The translations under genes were made by a program, and so were the position numbers. A stretch of DNA of 64,000 nt from Aricia agestis. Lineage: Eukaryota > Arthropoda > Insecta > Lepidoptera > Lycaenidae. The stretch covers positions 16,802,001 through 16,866,000 of the forward strand of contig NC_056408.1 in NCBI RefSeq assembly GCF_905147365.1, given 5' to 3'. The notes under the pieces are model-generated. The model ran no database searches. It worked only from the letters and a program-made list of their open reading frames with translations, and was not told where the DNA came from. Positions 42,931 to 54,752 of this stretch are shown piece after piece. How positions within the stretch are numbered: position 1 is the first letter of the stretch; each line of letters begins with the position of its first letter.

Positions 42931-43101
42931 CATCATCATCAGCCTATTGCCGTCCACTGCTGAACGTAGGCCTCCCCCAATGAGCGCCAACCATCCCGAT
43001 CTTGGGCAGCCCTCATTCATCCGCTGCCAGCCACTTTCTTCAAATCGTCGGTCCACCGTGCTGCGGGACGTCCTACACTACGTTTGCCTTGTTGTTTGTT
43101 T
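42931..43101 (+). mobile_element. Short lepidopteran retroposon with 11-bp target duplication
   Basis: Starts CATCATCATCAGCCTATTGC and is flanked by TGTAAGTGAGT at 42920-42930 and 43102-43112. The phrase is a familiar lepidopteran repeat. No coding capacity. Confidence 0.85.
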
Positions 43102-43229
43102 TGTAAGTGAGTGGTGAAATAAAAATAACAATTACAAGAAATTGAGTTAGTTCTTAAGCCTTGTAATAACCCTAAGCAATATGTAAGGTACAAAGATAAT
43201 CATGCTCTAAAAGGTTTTACATAACTTTG

Positions 43230-43500
43230 TTTCAATTTTTTTTAAACCGGAAATGCGCTTAAGCATCGGGGTATGTGGGACTCGCTTCGGCCGAGAAGAT
43301 GGTAAGATAGCCGAAGCTCTACCCACTAACTTACGTCCACTAACGTCCTTAACACTAACGTCCGTGCTTTGTGCGGCCGCTAGACACGTCCGAGATGAAA
43401 ACTGCAGCGGCCTAGTATGCGGTGTCTTCTTCCAGCGCAGCTTCTCCGCGCGATATTCTGCTGCCGATTACTTCATTTTACTACTATGTAAATAAAAAAA
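43230..43500 (-). mobile_element. R1-clade LINE 3' fragment
   Basis: A T-run (minus-strand poly-A) at about 43230 is followed by phrases matching the 3' region of the LINE at 54880-56001 (TTAAGCATC, AAGATGGT, CTACCCACTAA). Only 3' UTR is present. Confidence 0.6.
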
Positions 43501-43564
43501 AAGGAAATATCTGTAACTGTATGGAATGAAATTCTTTTCGATTGTTATGATTTAACAGGCTTTA

Positions 43565-43690
43565 TTTAAGGATCATTTATACGAATGTGAGTCCCACCAA
43601 TAGCTCCTATTAGTTCTATTGTTTTAGGAAAGCTACTAGCTGTTTCAAATCCACACATAACATTAATAGCACGATCTTCTGTAGGTCATT
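43565..43690 (-). pseudogene. PIF/Harbinger nuclease fragment
   Basis: The minus strand encodes a segment ending FPKTIELIGAIGGTHIRIND. It matches the FP..IGAIDGTHI signature at the first catalytic Asp of Harbinger nucleases, with Asp replaced by Gly. It is cut by the family S element at 43746. Confidence 0.65.
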
Positions 43691-44130
43691 CTATAAATGT
43701 TAAGGTTCTTAAAAATAAAGCGTGACAAACGTACAGGATACAGCACTGCCCTGTTACGCATAAGTATGCTATCTCAAAAAACTCGAATTTGAGAAAAACG
43801 GCTCTAAAGTTTTAAACAAACATTTGCTTGTATTGTATTAATAAAAATGTGCTATAAACTTAAAACTGTTTGATTGACTTTGTTGAATGTTTCTAGAACA
43901 TATTGTCATATATATTTTTTAAATATCTGTAATACTTAATATTTAAATAGAGTTAAACGAGTTATGAATAACCATCACTTCATACAAACGTGGTTACGCG
44001 TCGTGTGATAATTTAAGTTAGAAGAGTTGCGTGCAATCAGCAGCATGCGATGGGTGGAAAACTTATCTATGTTATCTAATAGTTGTATTAGATGTGTTTG
44101 ACGAGTGCTACCGAAAGGTGGTAAAAACCT

Positions 44131-44289
44131 CTGCAGTTCGACGCGGCGTTATGTCGCCAGATGTGAGCGTCTTTGTCAAATTTGTATGGATTTGACAATT
44201 TCAAAGACGTCTCACGTAATTGAGGTCTGTCAAATCAGTATAAATTTAGAAATGCATCTATGCGTCGCGTTGCGGTCTGAATTGACCCT
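44131..44289. mobile_element. Tc1/mariner-type MITE, copy 3 (left end lost)
   Basis: The right end GGTCTGAATTGACCCT is followed by TA (44290-44291). The left end lacks the terminal AGGGTCAATTC part. It is inserted inside the family S element. Confidence 0.7.
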
Positions 44290-44512
44290 TACAAATGTCA
44301 CAGACGCTCAGTTCGAAAGTTAGGCTTTCGATCTGAGACTATAAAGCGTCAGTGACACAGCGTTAAGTGTCGCCGCGACAGAGCGACAGATAGATGCTGA
44401 ATAATTATGAAATTCTAGAGAACATCATTCGAGCCAATGATATTCTATTATAAAAAAAATCGAGCACAGAGACACTAACGCGGCGTCAGTGACGTCACTA
44501 ACATCGGTGTTA

Positions 44513-44675
44513 AGTACCCCGCAAACGATCAAATTTGTTTGACAAACATGTTGGATGTAATTTACGTTTTCATTGACAAATTGTTTGATAAACGCTTCAA
44601 ACAAAGCTGTACACTATCAAATTGTTTGACAAACACGTAAAATTTGACAAACAATTTGATCGCTTGCGGGGCACT
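44513..44675. mobile_element. Harbinger-type MITE, 163 bp
   Basis: The ends AGTACCCCGCAAACGATCAA and inverse (...GCGGGGCACT) are flanked by TTA at 44510-44512 and 44676-44678. Inside, TTTGACAAAC motifs repeat in both orientations. A 3-bp TTA duplication fits PIF/Harbinger. Confidence 0.85.
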
Positions 44676-44994
44676 TTAGGAGAATAAAATTATATTTTTT
44701 AGTAAGTCATTTATTAAAATTTTCAATAAAAATACTTCAAATTATGAATTGTCATGCACAGTATCTAAATCGCTAACGTTTTCATTTACGACAAGGCTTT
44801 CGAAAAAGGCCTGACGTGTCAGTGGCATTGATTTGCACAATTCCATCAATTCCTTTTTTTTTTATTTTACTTATACCTCGACATTAATTTCTTTTGGAAT
44901 TTCACTGATAAAATCTGAATTCTTATCATTTAACTGTAAGCATTTTTTCTTCATTACATTAATTTCCTTAAAATCTTCTGTAATGTATGAATTT

Positions 44995-47513
44995 TTAGCA
45001 AATAAACTTGTTGATCCTCGACGAAATTCTACAATTTTTAAAGCCATTATATTGTAGTCTTGGAAATTTTTTGGCCAATTGATCTTGAAACAAAATCATG
45101 TCTTTATGCGTAATTTTTTGAATTCTCATGTTTTTTCTGGAATTCTTCATTTTTTCCGTAAAGTCTGACAAATCATACATCTCTTTTACTTTATTAAATT
45201 TGTTAGCTATGCTTGCGTGAACTGTATCAGCTGCCATAAAAGTATGGCCTGGTTCAAGGTACACAAATTTTATTTTTTCTGTATTCACTAACTTCTTTGA
45301 GTTAACCAATCTTATCATAGCGGTAAACAGAATTTTATTTTTATTTTGTGCAGAACAGTTGTCACAATAGAAAACTATTTCTTTATAGTCACGTGCATTA
45401 TTAACTAAAAAATATGTGTATGCTGATGCAATATTGTGTGATTTACGCCCACTTTCTCCTTCGTGCCAAACGACACAGTACGCTTGTTCGTTTTTCCCTG
45501 GAGAAACAAAAGTTTCATTAAATAGCACTAACTTTCTTGAGAAGTAATAGTCTTTGATTGTCAATTTAGGCATGCAAATTGCCTTTTGCATGTCAACCGT
45601 AAAAACTTTGACTGTTGTACTGTCATTTTTCAAATCATGTTCAAGACATTTTCGAGATTCGGTGTAATTTAACTTATGAGTCGGAAATTCTGTGCAAACT
45701 TCACAATTGCATTCAGAACATACATGGTTCTCATCGTCATGTGCATCTTTATGCTTTTGGCATGTTGTACATAAATCTTGTCTTGGATTTGCAGTGGACA
45801 AATTCATTTCTTTGACTATATTGTGAAAATATGTCCAGCTGCATTTTTTTATATTGATCTCGTCACAATGTGAAATATAAGCTTTAAACAAATCACGGAA
45901 AGAAACTCCACAAGGTAAATATCGCCTATTCGGTGCATGCTTTAAATTGTAATGTGAAACAGTAGGCTTCACATTTTCTATAAATTCCTTTATTCCTTCC
46001 TTATATCCTTCTGGGAAAATGTTCCACGGCTTTTTTAACCCTCTCTGTTCTGGCGCTGCTTCTTGTGTGTGTATGTCTCTTACTCCCATTTTATAATTTG
46101 CTTTTAATACTGTCATTATAGTTTGTGCATTGAAGAATCCTAAGGTATTTAAAAAAAAAGGTTTGCATACTTTGATATTCCTTAAAGTCCACGTCAGGAT
46201 GTTGTGGCGCTTTGAATTTTCTGTTGTAGTATATTTTTTGCGTTGTCTTATTACATTTCTAGTTATGAAATTCCTTTGATTTTGTTTACTCAAATTCCTA
46301 AAATTTGACCAAATTTGCTGTCTGTCTTCCTCGGAGAACTTTTCCCAACATTTTTTTCTACATGTCTGCCCACAGGCTGGTTTTATTTTATACTTTTTTT
46401 TTCTGCTTCTAACCGTTTTTTTACATTTCTTTCTCTTCTTTTCTTGTTACAGATAACAGAATCATTATTATTAGAAACATCTGTTAACGACTGACTCTTT
46501 TCTTTATTTGTCAACTGTTTGCTATTATTTCCAGTTTCTTGATTTTCTTGACTTTTTGACAAGCTGTTACTCTTTTTGCGTTTTTCTTTAGGCTTATTTA
46601 TGTTATTTCCAGTTTCTTGATTTTCTTGACTTTTTGACAAGCTGTTACTCTTTTTGCGTTTTTCTTTAGGTTTATTTATGTTTTCAGATTCCAGACTCTG
46701 ACGACTTTTCGACAAACTGTTACTATTTTTACGTTTATTAGAAACATCTGTCAACGACTGACTCTTTTCTTCATTTGTCAACTGTTTGCTATTTTTTCCA
46801 GTTTCTTGATTTTCTTGACTTTTTGACAAGCTGTTACTCTTTTTGCGTTTTTCTTTAGGCTTATTTATGTTATTTCCAGTTTCTTGATTTTCTTGACTTT
46901 TTGACAAGCTGTTACTCTTTTTGCATTTTTCTTTAGGCTTATTAATATTATTTCCAGTTTCTTGATTTTCTTTACTTTTTGACAAGCTGTTACTCTTTTT
47001 GCGTTTCTCTTTAGGTTTATTTATGTTATTTCCAGTTTCTTGACTTTTTGACAAGCTGTTACTCTTTTTGCGTTTTTCTTTAGGCTTATTTATGTTTTCA
47101 GATTCCAGACTCTCACGACTTTTCGACAAACTATCACTATTCTTTCTTTTATTTCGATTGTAATTAATAGACAAGTCCAGTACTATATTCTCATTAACGG
47201 AATCAATATCGTTTAAGTCAATATAATTATTATCTTCATAAAACGTACCATCTAACTCAACCAGGTCTTCCCTACGTAATTCTGGAATGGGCGTGGAAGT
47301 TAACATAGGTAAAGGTACTGACTGAAGGTCGTAAATAGTAATTGGTGAAGAGAAATTTCTGTCTGATCCATTATTTGAATCGATCACCGACTGGTCTTGT
47401 CTTGATCGAGCTTGTTGCAGAATTTTTGAATAATTTGTTAATAAACCCTCATTTTCTATAATTTTTTTATCACTACTTAAAGTTAAAAGCGTCTTTCCTC
47501 TTAAATTAAACAT
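44995..47513 (-). pseudogene. Family S transposase, about 840 codons, one homopolymer frameshift
   Basis: Part 1 (46383-47513) has an RGKTLLTL start motif, an acidic region, then about seven tandem units of about 25 residues built on KPKEKRKKSNSLSKS. Part 2 (44995-46382) opens in the next frame with a Cys-rich ACGQTCRKKC motif and then LPCGVSFRDLF. It continues with a Cys/His zinc region (CTTCQKHKD ... CSECNCEVC, about 45790-45690), FTVDMQKA, FYCDNCSAQNKN and YLEPGHTFMAADTVHAS. The two Asp-containing motifs and the last segment resemble an RNase H-fold transposase core. The only lesion is a 1-base slip in an A9-type run near 46395, which could be a sequencing error. Otherwise this is the best preserved copy in the window. 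Confidence 0.75.
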
Positions 47514-48029
47514 GTTAGTAACTTAAAATCACTTCACAATAAACTTCACGGACACTAAACAAACGCACTGCTTCAATTACCGTTCAGTAATAAGTAATAA
47601 CATGCGGCTGTAATGTAAACAAACGAGCCGCGGCCGGGAGACATGACTGCCCGCGCCCCCGCTCACCCCCGGTTTTGCCTACAGCTACATAACACGTCGG
47701 TGCGGCCCGGCCGCGCTCACTGTTTCAGCGAGTGGCCACGCGTAACTATTTCAACTTTAAGATAACAGACTTAGTTTGAGTTACAGAATTTATTGATACA
47801 TTCTACCCATCTGTATTAACTTAAATTGAATGAGTAATGCCTAACTGAAACAAAAAAAAATAAAGTTAAACGAATTTGTCATAAGAGATTCTGACTCACT
47901 GATAAATATTTTTTTGAAATTGTCTATAGTGCCATATAGACTGTACTAATTAAGACTATTTTGCAGTGGTTAGGCGTAACTCGTCTATTTTAAAATAGCA
48001 TACTTGTGCGTAACAGGGCAGAGCAGCAG

Positions 48030-48395
48030 TAGCTCGTCCAACATTGAATCTTGAGCTAGATGCTGTCTAGGGCTTTCCGCGTCCAGTATGTAGGCTTGTT
48101 AAGATCTTGATTGACGGCTTCAAATGGACCATTTGAAGGATTGTTGCGCTAGTTGATACTCATCTTGACAAAAAAACGCGTCTTGCACTTAATTTATCAC
48201 TTTCATTAAAAACTACAGTAGGCTCACGAGCTATTAATTGCAGACAATATACCATTAGTACATAGTTGAGCAGTAGAGAGAGTAATGAGCAATGGCAGTC
48301 GGAAGCCATAATTTTTACTTTATTTTTAATTTTTATTGTTGGTGTTGCCAACACTCCTGATTCTTTAGACCTAAACGTACTTAAAAATAAAATCT
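48030..48395. other. Harbinger-flanking sequence, no clear domain
   Basis: A 64-codon minus-strand frame (48160-48354) follows the family S insertion. It may be an N-terminal part of the Harbinger gene interrupted at 43742, but no motif confirms this. Confidence 0.35.
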
Positions 48396-48400
48396 AACAT

Positions 48401-49470
48401 ATGACAAATTTAAATTACTCCAGGGTTACAAACCAAGTTTCAAGTACTTCTTTTTTATCCGTATTACATTTTCAAAAGCTAACTGGTATTCAAGAGAATT
48501 TTAATTTTTTTTTTAATTTGAAGAGGCCTAACTTTGGCTTTTCAAAAAAAATCTGGCGTATAATCAAATCCGGTGATTGCGTGGAAGCACGGTAGAGCTT
48601 CTCACCAAGAATTCGTTATAATTTATTGATGTTTATGTAACGCTAATAATTTCCAACACCCCCAAAGGTTCCCAAGGAGTCCAAAAAAATCAACAAATTA
48701 AAATAAAAACTGAAAAATAATTAAATCAAAACAAAAATTAATATTACATAATCACACAATTTATTTAAAATTAATTGGTTCCGTATTACTCCTTGCCTTG
48801 ATATATTCTAAAAAATCTTTTGCGACTCCGACAAACTTGGTAGCTACACCTACAGCAGCGCTGAAGGCTTCAGCTTGACGTAACTGCACCTCTAAGAGTC
48901 AGTTCAGACCGCATCGTGATGTGTAGATGCATTTCGAAATTTGTACTGAATTGACTGATTTCGTGAGCGTGAGACGTCTTGCAAATATGTCAAATCTATA
49001 CAAATTTCGAAATGCATCTACGCGTCACGTTGCGGTCTGAATTGACCCTTAGTATCGTAATTCTCTTTCGTGATGCACATTGAGATGCATTTGTTGCAGC
49101 TGCATCATTTGGTGGGCTCTCCGCTCCTCTAATTCTATCATATATACTGATCGTTTCTCCGCAACCTCCAAACGCAAATGCTCAACATAGAAAATCGTTT
49201 TTGGCCCTTTTTAAAGGTGTTAGCCCCTGTCTCCGGCGGTACCGTAAGTTCGGGCGTATGGAAGGCGAGAGAGGCGTGGCAGACAAACAACGGGAAGTAT
49301 AGGTTATTCGCATCCGCTGGTGCTGGTGGTACATCTACACCCGCCGAAAGGCACACGGAAGTAGACGGTCCTGGAATAGTGGGCTCGATATAGTGTACGT
49401 CTTCTGTCGACATCATCTAAGGTGATGGTGGCGGCGGTGGGCTGGGAGCTACAGTCGAGTATTCTGCAAA
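48401..49470. repeat. Long direct repeat, copy 2
   Basis: Partner of 40105-40960. It includes an extra 190 bp of Myb/SANT-like coding remnant (minus strand, about 49210-49410: PPETGANTFKKGQ and PIPGPSTS-type linker) missing in copy 1. Confidence 0.9.
48895..49049. mobile_element. Tc1/mariner-type MITE, copy 4 (complete)
   Basis: 155 bp, flanked by TA (48893-48894, 49050-49051). The insertion site, GCACCTC|TA, is shared with the copy at 40578, so the insertion predates the duplication of the surrounding segment. Confidence 0.85.
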
Positions 49471-49497
49471 AAAAAATGCTAAGTACATTGGAGCGCA

Positions 49498-50110
49498 CTA
49501 AAACTTTGTCTCCCACCTGATAATTTGGGCTAGGTCGGCGTGCTTCATCAGCCACACGCTTAGCCTGGTCCTGTTGGGATTTTATCCGCTCTCTGACGGA
49601 TGTTTACGAGCTGATGAAAGACCGTAGGTAAGGTGTTCTTTGAGGAACAAAGTTTTCTTTATCTAGGATGGCCCTTAAATCTTGACGAGCTTCAGTAGGA
49701 GACCTCATTTTTCTGGCAAACATCAAATAAAACGGTGTAGCTCCGGTGGTTCTTCATAAAGCACTATTTAAAGCGAAACGTATTACAGGAAGCTTCTCCG
49801 GCCATGAGGTATGCTCGTTCTCAACCAGTTGTGCTAGTTGGACCTTTAAGTCCCGATTCTTCCTTTCCTTCCTTCCATTTTGCAGAATTAGCTTCGGGAT
49901 GATTAAGAGGAACAAAGCTTTGCTTGACACCTAAAATAAACATGCATTGTTGCATGACTGCTCCGACATACTGAACGACATTATCAGATATAACCCTGCG
50001 TGGGAAACCGTATCTGAGGAAATATTTCTCACTAAGTAGAAGGGCGCAGGCTTCGGCAGTGGCTTCTTCTTCGGAACACATGGGTCTCCTCAGAGTATCA
50101 AACACCACAT
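49498..50110 (-). pseudogene. Ty3/gypsy integrase fragment
   Basis: The minus strand encodes an integrase core: EATAEACALLLSEKYFLRYG, then FPRRVISDNVVQYV (second catalytic Asp), with the NHPEAN segment where NP.ERxN is expected. A tail ADEARRPSPNYQVGDKVLV lies at about 49550. At least three frame breaks. It is a different family from the two full gypsy copies. Confidence 0.8.
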
Positions 50111-50289
50111 TGGCCTTTCCAAGCCTGTACTGATACTGAATATCAAACGATTGAAGCTTGAGTACTCATCTTCTTCCGTCTTGACTCTCGAAGCGAACGG
50201 ACGTGTTTCTGTGCCTGCCGATTTTGATATTGCGGTGCTGTTGATTTTTTGTTGGAGCCCTATCGGATCGATTCCTGAGGACTTCGCCC

Positions 50290-50460
50290 CCTGAGCAGTG
50301 GACAGTGGTCTCCGAGGGCTTGGCGTGGCTCGTGAAACATGTAAATTGAAGTGGCGAAATTTTTACAAGTCGGGGTTCCGGCAGGATACGAACCTAGTGT
50401 CGTTGTTGTTGCGAATGTTTACTGCGCCACTCGACCACGAAGGCGTGAGCCGCCAACTCG
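50290..50460 (-). mobile_element. tRNA-headed SINE, second type
   Basis: On the minus strand the head has TTCGTGGTCGAGTGGCGCAG (box A-like) and GGTTCGTATCC (box B-like). The body runs to about 50290. No clear target duplication. It is different from the SINE at 31.2 and 58.2 kb. Confidence 0.65.
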
Positions 50461-50606
50461 AATTTATCATACGCTATCATACTACCGACGCTGACACACC
50501 CGCCATCTACAGAGAGTTTTGTAAACTAATTTGCTGCTAGCAGAATGTGTACCTAAGGTACACTTTTTTGACAAGTATGTGGAGCATGTTTTTATTATTC
50601 GTAGGT

Positions 50607-50690
50607 TGCAACTCATCATAGCGGCAAACCCAGGCGACGACAGGATGCTTCGATCAACATTCCAATATGTATCTATATGTGTTTTTGCAA
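50607..50690 (-). repeat. 84-bp direct repeat of a piggyBac segment
   Basis: Nearly identical to 51052-51134 (landmarks GCGGCAAACCCAGGCGACGA and GATGCTTCGATCAACATTC). Both encode the NVDRSILSSPGFAAMMSCN segment of a piggyBac-like transposase. Confidence 0.9.
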
Positions 50691-50785
50691 CTATACAAGT
50701 CCTCGTGTTGCAAGTATGCTTTGACTTCAAAACTCCAACTTGACCAATTTTCACGGCCAGTTAACTTCTCGATCGACATCATTGA
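50690..50785 (-). pseudogene. Copia Gag N-terminal fragment between piggyBac repeats
   Basis: The minus strand reads MSIEKLTGRENWSSWSFEVK then AYLQHE. This is the usual start of a copia Gag. It lies between the two copies of the 84-bp piggyBac segment. Confidence 0.7.
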
Positions 50786-51560
50786 ATTATTTCCAGCCAT
50801 ATTTGTATTTCTTTCACTCCAGCTGCTTTATTTTTTATAAGCTGTTTAAAGTCCAACCAGTCTTTCCATTGCGTTAGACTTTCGTCTAGCGCAATGTTTC
50901 GGGACAATCTGTATAATTGAGAAAAATTTTCATTAAGATGAGATACAACGGGACGTATCTTAAAAAGTTTCGCTTCTAACCGCTTTTTTTTTCATTGGGG
51001 TTACAGTAGTTATTGTTGCTAAAGTGAAGACATGTCCCAAGCAGAAGGAAACGGTTGCAACTCATCGTAGCGGCAAACCCAGGCGACGACAGGATGCTTC
51101 GATCAACATTCAAATATGTTTCTATATGTGTTTTTCTAATAATCCCGGTCACCAGGATTATTCAGAATAACACGTATATTTTATCGACATCCGTGTCTCG
51201 CCAGTAGGTATTGCGGCGAGATGGGGTAAGAGTACTCTGGTGCAATATACCTGTCCTGCCCTGGTACAACATTTGGCGATCCCATATAGCAGTAAATGCT
51301 TCATAATATGGGCTCGTAATATGGGCCTGTGGGACCACTATTTATGTCACAAAATGGTTCGCGCCTAGCTTCAGCTCGAGTTTGAGCTGGCGAAAACCCT
51401 CTACACCTAAAATCAAATTTAGTTGTATGTTCGTATTCAGCGCTTGGTTCTGAATTACGAGCAGCGCTGGGTTCAGGCTCAGGTTCGGCGCTGGGCTCTG
51501 GCTGAAGGACAGACGAAGTTGGCCAATCATAACAAAATTGGACATTTGATGTCGGACACA
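50786..51560 (-). pseudogene. piggyBac-type transposase fragment
   Basis: The minus strand has FAAMMSCNRFLLLGTCLHFS (about 51075), then FKIRPVVSHLNENFSQLY and RNIALDESLTQWK (about 50880). These match the N-terminal catalytic half of piggyBac transposases, including the Asp of the DES motif. A Glu/Pro/Ala repeat (about 51430-51500) lies upstream. Stops and slips throughout. No TTAA-flanked ends found. Confidence 0.75.
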
Positions 51561-51569
51561 GCCTCATCT

Positions 51570-52650
51570 TCGTTCGGCATAAATTCCTTGCAGCCCTAGC
51601 ACCAGGGCTGGCTGAAACATGAGGTCTTCATCGTCATCATCGTTCATGTCATCTTCACTGCCAGTATAATTAATTAGCAATTAGCATATTGCAGACTTAT
51701 TCATCTATATACGTAAAATAGATTGTAACCATAATTCGAAACCGTTGAAAAAGGAAACTCAAAATTAGTTATTTGTACTGTTTCGTTAAATTGAATATTC
51801 ATGAAACTGCTAAAGGTGGAGGAAAATTTTAGGATAATGTAATAAAAGTTTTACTTTTAAGTTTATTGTACAAAAAAGACCTAAAAAAAATGTCTTACCA
51901 ATATTAACTAACTGCGCAATTTCCGCATCTGACAGAGGATGATTTGACGATGAAGGCTCGGCGATAGATGAAACTCTTAAAAGAAAAAATGGTATTATTG
52001 TAATATTATGTAACTTAAGAACCAAAAAAAAACTAAAGAACAAAGTGGTCGTTTCCATGCATTTCCACATTTTTTTTAACTATGCACTTGTCAAATTTAG
52101 TATATGTATGGGTAAGTAAGTTGAATAGAATTGAACGTTATTTGTAAAATGTTAAAATAAAATATCAAGAAAAAATATCATTACAGTTTTCTTTTACTAT
52201 TTAGTCCGTTACAGCCAATGAAATTCATTAATAACTAAGCAGCTTTTGAAATTCTGTTAACGGATTTTATTTAAATTTCAAACATATTAAATGGTTACAA
52301 ATTAACTTTCACACTTATAATTTCCGCAAAATAAAAAATAACAACACAGCTTTTCATAATTTTTATAGAATAAAATATTATCTTCACAAATTAAAGAATT
52401 ATTTATACTTATCAATATCAACATTCTATAATCAAGTAGAAGCTTTAAGGGCGCTATCACAAAAAAATGAGCAGGTCCGATGTCTGTCAATACGAATATC
52501 GACGTTAAGAACATTAAAATAACATTCATATCAGCGCGCCTTGTACAGTGGCGGTTACGACGCTCGCCGCGTTCTTGATAGGGCGAAAATGTATGAAGAA
52601 ATTTGAGAGCGTTTCTTATTTTTCTTTTAAATGGAAATGTTATTTATTTT
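51570..52650. other. AT-rich stretch, no gene recognised
   Basis: Short chance ORFs only. An acidic segment on the minus strand near 51640 (GSEDDMNDDDDEDL) could belong to the piggyBac N-terminus. Confidence 0.4.
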
Positions 52651-52653
52651 ATA

Positions 52654-53660
52654 CTAGCTGTTGCCCGCGACTTCGTCCGCGTGGACTTCAGTTTATAGCG
52701 CGCGGTGTCAATAAAATTGGTGTCAAAAGCTTTTTAAAACCCTGGTACCCCTTCAATCAAAATACCCAAAACAGCCGTGTAGTGTGCACATAATATGATT
52801 TTTTTTAATTAAACTTTTTTATACCTTTTAAAGCTTATTTAGCTTTATACAACTTAGCTGCATAATGCATTACACAACTTTAGCTTTGCCCAATAGCCAA
52901 TACCCATAGGCCATTAAACTATTTAGGGCGGATTCGACCAAACTGGAGTAAAATTTTACTCGAGTATAACTGTCTCCTAATCTAAGTTTGCGTTTTTCCA
53001 ACTTCTAATCCAAGAATGAGGTAACGGGAGTAAATAATTAAACGGGCTATTTTGGTGGAATAAATATTAAACTGAGAATAGTTGCTGAGAACTGAGAATA
53101 ACAGGGTTCACCGGTCACGGTCGGTGTCATTGTGAACTATAATTGACATTTTATTTCATACTCTTTGAGTAACTTGGTAAAATGCAAACGATTATACCCT
53201 AGAGTAAATTAAAGGAGTAAAATTATTCTCATGATAGTTATACTCGTGTAACTTCAAGTTTGGTCGAATTGGGCCTTAGTATTTATTATTGGTAGACAGT
53301 TGTTTCTGATTTCTATGTTGGTACGTGAGTTATTTAATAACATGTATAACAATCGAAAGAGTCGAAAAGCCTAGTTTGACATGGTACCACCTCTTATAGA
53401 AATACGCATGAGCAAGCAATAGCGCGATCTAGGGAACTCTTGGTGCCATCTATTTTAAGTTTTTGGAACTAACTTAATTTGACCAAATTTACGCATTTTC
53501 ACCCCCTTACAACCCCCTTTTCCAGTTAAAAGTAGCCTATGTCCTTTCTCAGGCTTTAGACTATCTGTGTACAACATTTCATTACAATCGGTTCAGTAGT
53601 TTTGGCGTGAAAGCGAGACAGACAGACAGAGATACTTTCGCATTTATAATATTAGTATAG
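52654..53660 (+). mobile_element. Lepidopteran retroposon, RTE-type tail
   Basis: Starts CTAGCTGTTGCCCGCGACTT, ends with the AGACAGACAGAC tail and 'tttcgcatttataatattag'. These are well-known phrases of lepidopteran retroposons. The middle is non-coding. It is adjacent to a tandem duplication with the same tail. Confidence 0.75.
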
Positions 53661-54709
53661 ATAATATTCTAACGTATTAAAAACTATAAACAAAAACATA
53701 CTAATAAGTATGATTAGTTCTATGTTACAATAAAGTAAAAATAAAGCGCCATCTGTTGAATCGTATTAGAACTAAAATGTTCGTATTAGAAATTGCATCG
53801 ATATATTTCTGGATTTTTTATAATATTATACATAAAATATGTTTAAGATTTTTGAAATTTTATTTTAATATACATCCAAGACCCAGGAACATTGAAAACT
53901 TTTTGTTCCGCCTGCGGGACTCGAACCCAGGACCCCGGGATGAGCGCTGGCCACGCGCAATGCGAATTCATTTTCATCGATATTTTCATGGAAATAAGAT
54001 ATTTTCCCACATCAAAATGTAGCCTATGTCCTTTCTCAGACTCTAGAATAACTGTGTACAAAATTTCATTGCAATCGGTTCAGTAGTTTTGGCGTGAAAG
54101 CAAGACAGACAGACAGACAGACAGAGATACTTTCGCATTTATAATATTATATATGGATATATATGGATATATGGATATATGGATAGTATTGATTAGAAAT
54201 GCAGTAGGAGTTCTATAAGATAAGATAGATTGATTATTATTATACCAAGTGATTAAATTATTAAACATAATATTCTAACGTATTAAAAACTATAAACAAA
54301 AACATACTAATAAGTATGATTAGTTCTATGTTACAATAAAGTAAAAATAAAGCGCCATCTGTTGAATCGTATTAGAACTAAAATGTTCGTATTAGAAATT
54401 GCATCGATATATTTCTGGATTTTTTATAATATTATACATAAAATATGTTTAAGATTTTTGAAATTTTATTTTAATACACATCCAAGACCCAGGAAAATTG
54501 AAAACTTTTTGTTCCGCCTGCGGGACTTGAACCCAGGACCCCCGGGATGAGCGCTGGCCACGCGCAATGCGAATTCATTTTCATCGATATTTTCATGGAA
54601 ATAAGATATTTTCCCACATCAAAATGTAGCCTATGTCCTTTCTCAGACTCTAGAATAACTGTGTACAAAATTTCATTGCAATCGGTTCAGTAGTTTTGGC
54701 GTGAAAGCA

Positions 54710-54752
<43 letters not shown>

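Larger units (their letters stand above)
43746..48021 (-). mobile_element. Family S DNA transposon, near-complete, with TIRs and 4-bp duplication
   Basis: The ends are CTGCCCTGTTACGCATAAG (43746-43764) and its near-perfect inverse ending at 48021. Similarity continues through AAGTATGCTAT for about 31 bp. The flanks are AGCA at 43742-43745 and 48022-48025. The 4,276-bp element carries a transposase gene in two frames, a truncated TA-type MITE (44131-44289) and a complete MITE (44513-44675). A 4-bp duplication is compatible with Sola-type superfamilies, but I cannot confirm this. It is inserted in Harbinger-like sequence. Confidence 0.85.

Noticed and set aside
50380..50460. Possible tRNA gene on the minus strand
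   Set aside because: The tRNA-like arms do not close into a full cloverleaf by eye and a SINE-like body follows.
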